Shown here: positions 47,402-53,860 of the stretch, in pieces | How the letters are laid out: the number at the start of each line of letters is the position of its first letter | Position numbering within the stretch: the first letter of the stretch is position 1 | NCBI RefSeq assembly: GCF_003327285.1 | Contig: NZ_KZ848473.1 | Coordinates: 434,001-498,000 of the forward strand | DNA: 64,000 nucleotides | Reading direction: 5' to 3' | DNA from: Microbacterium sorbitolivorans | GTDB taxonomy: Bacteria > Actinomycetota > Actinomycetes > Actinomycetales > Microbacteriaceae | Translations under genes and position numbers: made by a program | The notes under the pieces: model-generated | Told to the model about the DNA's origin: nothing | What the model saw: only the letters and a program-made list of their open reading frames with translations | Database searches by the model: none

Positions 47402-47596
47402 ATGCACATCGCTTCCTCCATCGTTACCGTCGCTTCTGAGAGCGTCAACCACACGGAGCTCGCGCTCCAGACGCTGCCCTACGGCCTCGTCGCCGTGGCT
47501 GTCTTCGGCATCCTCGCGCTCATCACGGCGTCGTACTCGAACGTCGCGCACCGTCACGCGCCCGCGAAGAAGCACGACGACGAGAACCAGCACTGA
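47402..47596 (+). CDS. Small single-pass membrane protein between proA and nadD
   Basis: A 64-residue protein with one membrane helix ([20 protein letters not shown], about residues 25-44) and a short His/Lys/Asp-rich cytoplasmic tail ([15 protein letters not shown]). GGAGTCAGG precedes the ATG. The histidine-rich tail might bind metal, but this is speculation. The position suggests co-transcription with nadD, 10 bases away. Confidence 0.8.
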   Translation: MHIASSIVTVASESVNHTELALQTLPYGLVAVAVFGILALITASYSNVAHRHAPAKKHDDENQH

Positions 47597-47606
47597 GGTC
47601 TGGCCT

Positions 47607-48206
47607 GTGACCTCGTCGCCCAAAGCACCGCGCATCGGAGTGATGGGCGGTACCTTCGATCCCATCCATCACGGCCACCTGGTGGCCGCGAGCGAGGTGG
47701 CGGCGAGCTTTGATCTCGACGAGGTCATCTTCGTGCCGACGGGTCAGCCGTGGCACAAGTCCGAGGTCTCGGCGGCCAATCACCGGTACGAGATGACCGT
47801 CATCGCGACGGCATCGAACCCGCGGTTCACGGTGAGTCGCGTCGATATCGACCGCGAGGGCCTGACCTACACGGTCGACACGCTCCGCGATCTGAAGAAG
47901 CAGCGGCCCGACGCCACGCTGTTCTTCATCACGGGTGCCGATGCCGTCGCGCAGATCCTCGGCTGGCGCGATCACGACGAGCTGTGGGATCTGGCCTACT
48001 TCGTGGCGGTGTCCCGCCCGGGCCACGTTCTCGACACACACGAGCTGCCGAGCGGCAAGATCCGCCAGCTCGAGATCCCGGCGCTTGCGATCTCGTCGAC
48101 CGATTGCCGAGAGCGCGTCGAACATGGCAAACCCGTCTGGTACCTGGTGCCAGACGGCGTCGTTCAGTACATTGCGAAACATCATCTTTATCGGAGCAGG
48201 GCATGA
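47607..48206 (+). CDS. nadD: Nicotinate-nucleotide adenylyltransferase
   Basis: A 199-residue enzyme that makes deamido-NAD from nicotinate mononucleotide and ATP. The nucleotidyltransferase motifs are [13 protein letters not shown] and the C-terminal [13 protein letters not shown] (ISSTXXR). The start is a GTG. The stop overlaps the next ATG by four bases. The order nadD-membrane protein-rsfS is commonly seen in the group. Confidence 0.96.
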   Translation: MTSSPKAPRIGVMGGTFDPIHHGHLVAASEVAASFDLDEVIFVPTGQPWHKSEVSAANHRYEMTVIATASNPRFTVSRVDIDREGLTYTVDTLRDLKKQRPDATLFFITGADAVAQILGWRDHDELWDLAYFVAVSRPGHVLDTHELPSGKIRQLEIPALAISSTDCRERVEHGKPVWYLVPDGVVQYIAKHHLYRSRA

Positions 48207-48991
48207 GCACACCTGACGAGCAGACAGGGCGTCCGCTGACGCGGCGCGAGCTTCGCGAGCTTCGGGCCAAGGGCGCCGCCCCCGCAGGCAACGCGGCCGA
48301 GGCGGGGGAGCCCGCCGAGCAGGAGCCGGTCGCGGATCCATCGCCCGTTGCGGATCCCGCACCGGAGGCGACCCCGGATCCGGAGCCCGCGCCCGTTGAG
48401 CCGCCCGCGCCCGCGCCGGTCGAGCAGGCCGCGCCCGCGCACCCGCCGCTGACGCGCAAGGAGATGCGTCAGCTGCGCACCAACGAGGTGCCCGTCGTGG
48501 GCGCCGAGCCCGATGCCGCCGACCAGCCGCTCACGCAGCCCGATTCGCCAGTCAGCACGACGGTGTTCGAGATGCCGCGTCTCGACCCGGCCTTCGGTGC
48601 CGGAATGGGCACCGCGGCGACCCGCGAGAACGCCAGCTTCGACGCTCTCATGGAGCAGAGCCCGACGACGTCGCCGAGCTCGATCCTCATGACCAGCTCG
48701 CACCGTCTTCCGGCCGGTGTCGGATCCACGGGTGCCGCCCACGGCACCACCGACGGCCGCGACATTGACGCGGTTCTTCTCGACCGCGAGCTTCCGGCGG
48801 CCTCGTCGCCCACGCCGATCGCGGCGTCGAGTGCGATCTCGACGCAGAAGAGCGCCGCGGAGGTCCTGCGGCCGCCGTCGCCCGAAAAGGGTCGCAGCCT
48901 TCTTCTCGTCCTCGGCATCACGGCAGGTGCGCTCGGTATCGTTGCCGTCGGCACTCTCGCCACCCTCTACTTCACAGGAGTCTTCAACTAG
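48203..48991 (+). CDS. Proline-rich protein with C-terminal membrane anchor
   Basis: A 262-residue protein. The first 230 residues are low-complexity, rich in Pro, Ala and Glu, and predicted disordered. They hold two copies of a short basic motif, [14 protein letters not shown] (about 11-24) and [14 protein letters not shown] (about 81-94). A single membrane helix follows at about 236-257 ([20 protein letters not shown]), with only a few residues beyond it. The bulk is therefore probably cytoplasmic. The start overlaps nadD (ATGA) and the stop overlaps the rsfS start. I do not recognise a domain. Confidence 0.82.
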   Translation: MSTPDEQTGRPLTRRELRELRAKGAAPAGNAAEAGEPAEQEPVADPSPVADPAPEATPDPEPAPVEPPAPAPVEQAAPAHPPLTRKEMRQLRTNEVPVVGAEPDAADQPLTQPDSPVSTTVFEMPRLDPAFGAGMGTAATRENASFDALMEQSPTTSPSSILMTSSHRLPAGVGSTGAAHGTTDGRDIDAVLLDRELPAASSPTPIAASSAISTQKSAAEVLRPPSPEKGRSLLLVLGITAGALGIVAVGTLATLYFTGVFN

Positions 48992-49374
48992 TGCGTGATT
49001 CGTCTCTCGACATGCTTCAGACCGCGGTCAACGCGGCCGACAAGATGGGCGGTGAAGACTTCGTCGCGCTCGATGTTTCCGAGCCGATGCCGCTCGCTGA
49101 CATCTTCTTCATCGTGACGGGTCGCTCCGAGCGCAACGTCGGCGCGATCTCCGACGAGATCGAGCGCGAGCTGCACAAGACGGGGCACAAGCTGCTTCGC
49201 CGCGAGGGCAAGGCCGGCGGTCGCTGGATCCTGTGCGACTTCGGTGACCTCGTCGTGCACGTCTTCCACGGTGAGGAGCGCGAGTACTACGCCCTCGAGC
49301 GCCTCTGGAAGGACTGCCCGACGGTTCCGTTCGAGATGCCGACACGCCCGTCTGTCGCGGGCGATTTCGCCTGA
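48991..49374 (+). CDS. rsfS: Ribosomal silencing factor RsfS
   Basis: A 127-residue Iojap/RsfS protein that binds L14 and blocks 30S-50S joining when nutrients are short. Family motifs are GGEDFVALDVSEPMPLADIF, RSERNVGAISDEIE, LRREGKAGGRWILCDFGDLV and HVFHGEEREYYALERLW. The start is GTG 48991, overlapping the previous stop by one base, with CAGGAG upstream. It is the last core gene before the tRNA-Ala/integration site. Confidence 0.95.
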   Translation: MRDSSLDMLQTAVNAADKMGGEDFVALDVSEPMPLADIFFIVTGRSERNVGAISDEIERELHKTGHKLLRREGKAGGRWILCDFGDLVVHVFHGEEREYYALERLWKDCPTVPFEMPTRPSVAGDFA

Positions 49375-49393
49375 TACGACTGGCTGTTGTAAG

Positions 49394-51502
49394 CTAAATG
49401 AGTTGCCTGCGAGGGCAACGCATCACAAATCGGGCCCATGGCGCAGCTGGTAGCGCACCTGCATGGCATGCAGGGGGTCGGGGGTTCGAGTCCCCCTGGG
49501 TCCACGATTTGGCTCTCCTGTTGGGGGAGCGAATCTGATTTGGGCCCATGGCGCAGCTGGTAGCGCACCTGCATGGCATGCAGGGGGTCGGGGGTTCGAG
49601 TCCCCCTGGGTCCACCATAAGAGTCTTACTAGAACCCTCGACCCCGTATATGCGGTTGAGAAGACTAAAAGTAAGCTCCGATTGCAACTCATTCCCGGGA
49701 TCGCTAGAAATAGTGGTCCCGGTTTTGTTTTGCGCCGTGTGGCGCGCCAGCTCGGCCTGTGCGGCCTCCACCGCCTCTTCAAGGGGCAGCCCGTCGTTGT
49801 GGGCAGCAACGCCGCGTTGTGCGGCCAGGAGATCGCGAAGTGGCGTCTTGATGTCGTCACCGATGATGTCGTCGGCGATGACATAGACGTTGTTGAAGAT
49901 GGCCTGGTTGAGTTCGCGGCGAATCTCATCTGTCGAGTTCAAGTAGAGCTCCTTGACATCAGTCAGGAGCTTCATCATGGCCTCGATGTAGGACTTACCT
50001 GCCAACAGGTCGGCGGTTGCCGTGTTGAGTTGGTCTTGGAGTTTTTCGCGGTCCCGGGCAATCTCACGGAGCCGGATGCGGATGCGCTCCTGCGGGAGAG
50101 TGCCGTCTGCGGCAAGGTCGATGAGGTTATCTTCCTTAGCCTTGAGAGACTCGAGGTTGGCGGTCAGTTGCTGACGGCGCAGTGCTTCGGTTTCATGCTG
50201 GTCGTTGATACTCTCGGTGAGCACGTTCCCGACGCCGTCGATGAACTCTTCGCTGAGTTGGATGGTCCCGTAGTGCGCTTCGAGCGCCGCTTCGATGTTC
50301 GTGACGCTGACATACGGGGCATCGCACGTGCCGTCCTGGACTCCGCGGCAGAAGAAGTACCAGTACTCTTCCCCGTGGCGATTGACGGAGCGCTGCTGGA
50401 TGAGGCGTCGGTTCACTCCACGCTCGACACGGCAGTGGCCGCACCAGAGCGTCCCTTTGAGGTAGTGCGTATGGACACGGTGGCGCTCGCGCGCCGAGGT
50501 GCGCGTCTTCAGAACTGCTTGGACTTCTTCGAAGAGGTCTTCGTCGATGATCGGCTCGTGGCGACCAGGCAGGTACTCGCCTTGATACTTGACCTCACCG
50601 AGGTAGTAGCGGTCTCGGAACATCGACTGGAGTTTGCTGTCGGAGATGGGGCCCGCGGGGCGGCGCTGCGTGGGACGCGTTGTGAGACCGCGCTCAGTGA
50701 GCTCGTCGGCGATGTCCTGGACGGACATCTTGTTCTCGGCGAACAGCTTGAAGGCGAGCTGAACGAACGGAGCGCGTTCGGGGTCGACCTTCACCGTGTT
50801 GACTTTGCGGCCTTCGATGTTCTCGGTGACGTTGAGGTAGCCGATCGGCGCACGCCCGAGGGTGCCGCCGTTTTTCGCTTTCTGGCCCATCTTGTAGGCG
50901 ATATCGGCACCGTCTTCACGCGAGCGGTACTCATTGAAGGCAGCGAGGATGCCGTGCATGAGTTGGCCGACCGGGGTCGCGTCGACGGACTCAGTTGCGG
51001 AGATTAGGGAGACGCCCTGCTTTTGTAGGTCTGCCATGACAAGGGCGTCATCGACGCGGTTACGCGCGAAGCGGGAGAGCTTGTGCACGATCACGTAATC
51101 GACATCGCGCTGGGCACGGATGCGTGCCAGCATCTGCTGGAAGGAGATTCGCTTCGTCATCTCGGTACCGGAACGGCCAGGCTCGATGTATTCCGCGATG
51201 ACGTTTAGGCCCAGCTGCTGAGCCTTTTTCTCACAGGCGATGCGCTGCGCGGGGATCGAGATGCCTTCAGGGTCATAATCGGTGTTCACCTGCCCCTTAG
51301 ACGAGACACGCAGATAGATGACAGCGCGGGTGCCCTTAGGCGCGGTTGCCGTAAGGATCTCGTCCGTTGTGACCTCCTTCAGCACGCTCGGTTCGTAGTC
51401 GAGCGTGGACTCAGTGCGCATCATCTGCACAGGCGGCAGCGGTGGCGGTGCGCTGGTGAAGGCGCTTGGCAGCGTCGCTTGGTTGGGATTGTATTCGTCC
51501 AT
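49394..51502 (-). CDS. Large serine recombinase (integrase) reading through the tRNA-Ala genes
   Basis: A 702-codon open frame. The resolvase domain (about 58-200) has the catalytic serine in YLRVSSKGQ. A recombinase domain follows (IGYLNVTENIEG ... YLGEVKYQGEYLPGRH). The zinc ribbon has CGHC and later cysteines in FFCRGVQDGTCDAP. A coiled-coil segment spans about 450-530. The start has a perfect AAAAGGAGG site. Residues 630-702 are the antisense of both tRNA-Ala copies and the spacer (GGLEPPTPCMPCRCATS and a second similar stretch). The element-derived part thus ends at about residue 629 without its own stop. Integration, excision or circular form must change this tail. Confidence 0.9.
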   Translation of the reverse strand: MDEYNPNQATLPSAFTSAPPPLPPVQMMRTESTLDYEPSVLKEVTTDEILTATAPKGTRAVIYLRVSSKGQVNTDYDPEGISIPAQRIACEKKAQQLGLNVIAEYIEPGRSGTEMTKRISFQQMLARIRAQRDVDYVIVHKLSRFARNRVDDALVMADLQKQGVSLISATESVDATPVGQLMHGILAAFNEYRSREDGADIAYKMGQKAKNGGTLGRAPIGYLNVTENIEGRKVNTVKVDPERAPFVQLAFKLFAENKMSVQDIADELTERGLTTRPTQRRPAGPISDSKLQSMFRDRYYLGEVKYQGEYLPGRHEPIIDEDLFEEVQAVLKTRTSARERHRVHTHYLKGTLWCGHCRVERGVNRRLIQQRSVNRHGEEYWYFFCRGVQDGTCDAPYVSVTNIEAALEAHYGTIQLSEEFIDGVGNVLTESINDQHETEALRRQQLTANLESLKAKEDNLIDLAADGTLPQERIRIRLREIARDREKLQDQLNTATADLLAGKSYIEAMMKLLTDVKELYLNSTDEIRRELNQAIFNNVYVIADDIIGDDIKTPLRDLLAAQRGVAAHNDGLPLEEAVEAAQAELARHTAQNKTGTTISSDPGNELQSELTFSLLNRIYGVEGSSKTLMVDPGGLEPPTPCMPCRCATSCAMGPNQIRSPNRRAKSWTQGDSNPRPPACHAGALPAAPWARFVMRCPRRQLI
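49432..49504 (+). tRNA. tRNA-Ala (GGC), first copy
   Basis: The cloverleaf has acceptor stem GGGCCCA/TGGGTCC with the G3-U70 pair that identifies alanine tRNAs. The anticodon stem CCTGC/GCAGG carries loop ATGGCAT (anticodon GGC), and the T-arm has GGGGGTTCGAGTCCCCC. The 3' end reads A then CGA, so CCA is not encoded. It follows rsfS and probably uses the AT-rich TTGTAAGCTAAAT region as promoter. Confidence 0.96.
49432..49615 (+). repeat. Tandem 74-bp direct repeat, candidate attachment site
   Basis: Bases 49432-49505 and 49542-49615 are identical, covering the whole tRNA-Ala plus one base. Their position between the last core gene and the recombinase marks this as the left border (attL) of the element. 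No third copy of the tRNA 3' end is seen up to 64000, so the right border is outside the window or the crossover core is much shorter than the tRNA. Confidence 0.7.
49542..49617 (+). tRNA. tRNA-Ala (GGC), second copy with encoded CCA
   Basis: Identical to the first copy over all 73 tRNA bases, but followed by CCA (49615-49617). Only 37 bases separate the two genes. The spacer contains a hairpin (GCTCTCC/GGGGAGC). This is the copy touching the serine recombinase gene. Confidence 0.95.
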
Positions 51503-51559
51503 TTGGGTCCTCCTTTTAGGTAGTGGCCTTCGGATTGACGCTCTTTTCGGCCTCGAAGT

Positions 51560-51587
51560 CCAGCCCCGAGGGGCGCTTCGGGGCTGG
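51560..51587. promoter_or_regulatory. Perfect hairpin upstream of the recombinase gene
   Basis: A 10-bp stem CCAGCCCCGA/TCGGGGCTGG with an eight-base loop lies in the 171-base spacer between the ArdA-like gene and the recombinase start. There is no T run. It belongs to a series of similar hairpins in the element. Confidence 0.55.
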
Positions 51588-51673
51588 TTCAGGGGCGCTT
51601 CGCGGGGGTGGCGTCGTGACGCGGTTTATACATCAGGGGGAGTGCTCGACATGGAGGCGTGCGCCGCTCTTCC

Positions 51674-52507
51674 CTACTTCTGGAAGACGTATGTGTAGCC
51701 CTTGTGATCTGCGAAGTCGTAGCGTTCAGTCATGTGGTCTTCGACGCAGGAAAGGAGAACTTCGACGATCCCGTAGGCCAGATCGTGCTTTTCCATCAGA
51801 GCCTCGAGATCAGCTTCGAGCGCGGGCACTCCAGCGAGATCGTTGATCGCGGCTTTGAAACTGTCGTAGCGGCCGACGAAGCAACCATGGAACGCCTCCA
51901 TGATGTCTTCTGCTCCCGCGCTCACATCTGGGAGAGCGAGGAAGGCCTGCAGGGCTTCATCCTCGGGAAGTTGGAGATCCGCGAGCTGCCCACTGACGTC
52001 GTCTTCGTCCCCACTGTCCCAGGTGCCAGGGACGTTGATGAGAAAGCGCTCGTCCCCGAGAGGAATTTGGGTGCGGACGAGGAGCTGGCCGAGCTTCGGT
52101 GCCATGTGCGGGTTCATGAAGCGGCGGCCCGTACCGATCCCTTCACGCTGGATCAGGTAAGTGCCGAACCAGTCGATGAGCTCCTTAGCGACCGGCGTCG
52201 CACGCGGATCCTTGTACAGCTCGAGGTAGGCGTCACGGAGCGACAGGTAGTACCCTTCACCGGTTTCGGCAAACTCAGTCAGCGGCCCCTCGTTGCCAAG
52301 GCCACGCCCGAGGACATGGGCGATGTGGCGCGCTGCCTCATCACCGATATCAGTGTGCTTCTCGAGCGCGTAAGCGATGCCATCAGCGATCGGTTCCGCA
52401 TGGCGTTCGAGCGCAACCTCGAGACGACGGAAATCTGCCCGATCGCTCAGACGTTCGTCGCGGCTACGCTCGACAGCGCTCGCCGCAGTGGTTTCGTGTT
52501 CGTTCAT
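51674..52507 (-). CDS. ArdA-like antirestriction protein candidate
   Basis: A 277-residue acidic protein with AAAGGAG eight bases before its ATG. The C-terminal part has the spacing seen in ArdA DNA-mimic proteins: DIMEAFHGCFVGRYDSF, then an acidic helical stretch (LEADLEALMEKHDLAYG), and the ending YDFADHKGYTYVFQ. The N-terminal 180 residues are not recognised. ArdA blocks type I restriction enzymes during entry into a new host, which fits a mobile element. The assignment rests on weak pattern likeness only; an unrelated acidic protein is possible. Confidence 0.5.
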   Translation of the reverse strand: MNEHETTAASAVERSRDERLSDRADFRRLEVALERHAEPIADGIAYALEKHTDIGDEAARHIAHVLGRGLGNEGPLTEFAETGEGYYLSLRDAYLELYKDPRATPVAKELIDWFGTYLIQREGIGTGRRFMNPHMAPKLGQLLVRTQIPLGDERFLINVPGTWDSGDEDDVSGQLADLQLPEDEALQAFLALPDVSAGAEDIMEAFHGCFVGRYDSFKAAINDLAGVPALEADLEALMEKHDLAYGIVEVLLSCVEDHMTERYDFADHKGYTYVFQK

Positions 52508-52509
52508 GG

Positions 52510-52809
52510 TTAGGCTCCTTTCTTTACGTTGAAGAAGATGTGGCGGCCGAGGGCATCGACCCAGCACTCCTGCTCGAGGGGGACACAGAGGCTGTTAAGT
52601 TCGTCGAGCATGGCTTGGGCGTTGAAGCCGATGCCATTGGCGAAGGCGTAGAGGGCGGTACCGGGGCCATCGTGGAGGCTCGCAGCGATGAGGCGCGCGA
52701 GGGTCTCGGAGCGGGCTTCGGGGTCCATGGCGAGGCCGAGCTGGATGAGCTGAGCGGCGCTCTCGGATTCATCGGGTGCGGCGATGCGGGTGCGTGTTGA
52801 CGTGGTCAT
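52510..52809 (-). CDS. Small uncharacterised element protein
   Basis: A 99-residue protein (MTTSTRTRIAAPDESESAAQ ...), three bases upstream of the ArdA-like gene in the same unit. It has a GAAAGGAGG site. It appears helical (AQLIQLGLAMDPEARSETL) with a central ALYAFANGIGFNAQAMLDEL block and a C-terminal VDALGRHIFFNV. No known domain. Co-expression with the ArdA-like protein may indicate a common early-transfer role (inference). Confidence 0.7.
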   Translation of the reverse strand: MTTSTRTRIAAPDESESAAQLIQLGLAMDPEARSETLARLIAASLHDGPGTALYAFANGIGFNAQAMLDELNSLCVPLEQECWVDALGRHIFFNVKKGA

Positions 52810-52836
52810 TATGTGTTCCTCCTTTCGGGAGAAGGG

Positions 52837-53664
52837 TTAGATGGTGGGCGCCGGGTACGGCGCAAGATGCGCGAGCGTCTGGTCTGGCGTGATGGTCCAG
52901 AACAAGCCGGCGTCGAGGCGAGCGTCGCCGGCGATAGCGTCGCGGATCTTGATGGCGCGGGTGGCGTCAGGCACGATCCAGATGACGGCCGGGAAGACAC
53001 CGCGGCGCTGCTGCTCGATACCGGTGTCGTGATACCGCTGGTACACGAGGCACTTGCGGATGATCTTGGGCAGGTGCTCTGTGGCGCGGTCGACTTCGAC
53101 GAACGAGTGCGTCTCGGTTGAGGGGTCTGCCGTGACGGCGAGGAGATCCGGCTTGAGGGAGATCTGTTCGCCGCCTGCTCCGGTGAAGGGGCGCCAGCAT
53201 TCGGGTTCCGGTTCGAGTTCGAGCAGGTCGAAGTGACGGGCGCTCGATCGTTCCAGGAGAAGCACTGCGACGTCGGCGACGGCGAGGGTGTGCGCGAGGA
53301 AGGTGCGGCTCGGTTCGAGGTAGCGGCGGCGAGTCGTGTCGCCGCTTCGGGCACGGAGGTAGCGGTCGCCGGCGGGGCCGAGCTGCCAGACGGTGAGGGC
53401 GGAGCCGTGCTTGACGCCACCGATGCGGCGCTGGAGACGGACGATCGCGCCTCGGGTTTCAAGGCGCCCGAGTACTCGGGTGGTGGCACGGGTGGCGCCC
53501 GGGACTGAGGTGTGGCTGCCGAAGGGGGTGGCGGCGAAGTGGAGGCGCTGGAGGTGCCTCGTGGTCAGGAGCCGGTAGCGCTGCAGGTCTTCGAGGATGC
53601 GCACGTCACGGTCAGTGAGGTGGCCGTCGAGCGACGCATGAGGGCTGCGAGTGTCAGGGGTCAT
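52837..53664 (-). CDS. Replication-relaxation family protein
   Basis: A 275-residue protein of the type found on actinobacterial plasmids and integrative elements. The N-terminal winged helix is LTDRDVRILEDLQRYRLLTTRHLQRLHF. The central and C-terminal part has the restriction-endonuclease-like pattern LKPDLLAV ... THSFVEVDRATEHLPKIIRKCLVYQRYH, with Asp, Glu and Lys residues in nuclease-like spacing. This suggests DNA nicking or origin processing. The ATG has AAAGGAGG seven bases upstream. It is encoded just downstream of the translocation ATPase. Confidence 0.8.
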   Translation of the reverse strand: MTPDTRSPHASLDGHLTDRDVRILEDLQRYRLLTTRHLQRLHFAATPFGSHTSVPGATRATTRVLGRLETRGAIVRLQRRIGGVKHGSALTVWQLGPAGDRYLRARSGDTTRRRYLEPSRTFLAHTLAVADVAVLLLERSSARHFDLLELEPEPECWRPFTGAGGEQISLKPDLLAVTADPSTETHSFVEVDRATEHLPKIIRKCLVYQRYHDTGIEQQRRGVFPAVIWIVPDATRAIKIRDAIAGDARLDAGLFWTITPDQTLAHLAPYPAPTI

Positions 53665-53860
53665 AGGGGCCTCCTTTCGTGGGGCATCAGGAGGAGGAGC
53701 ACGTCGGCTAAAGGGCGTGCAGTCCGTTCCTGTTTGCAGAGGGTGTGGCTGGTCGGTGGGGTCTACGGCGGAAGGTGTTCGTCGTGACACGACCGGTGAC
53801 CAGACGGGTGAAGCGAATGCTTCGACCTCTGGGGTGGTGCGTGGGATCTGGTGGCGGCGG

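Noticed and set aside
49463..51007. A plus-strand frame starting inside tRNA-Ala and running opposite the recombinase
   Set aside because: It starts in tRNA sequence (the GRGFESP-type artefact often seen in databases) and is otherwise antisense to the recombinase.
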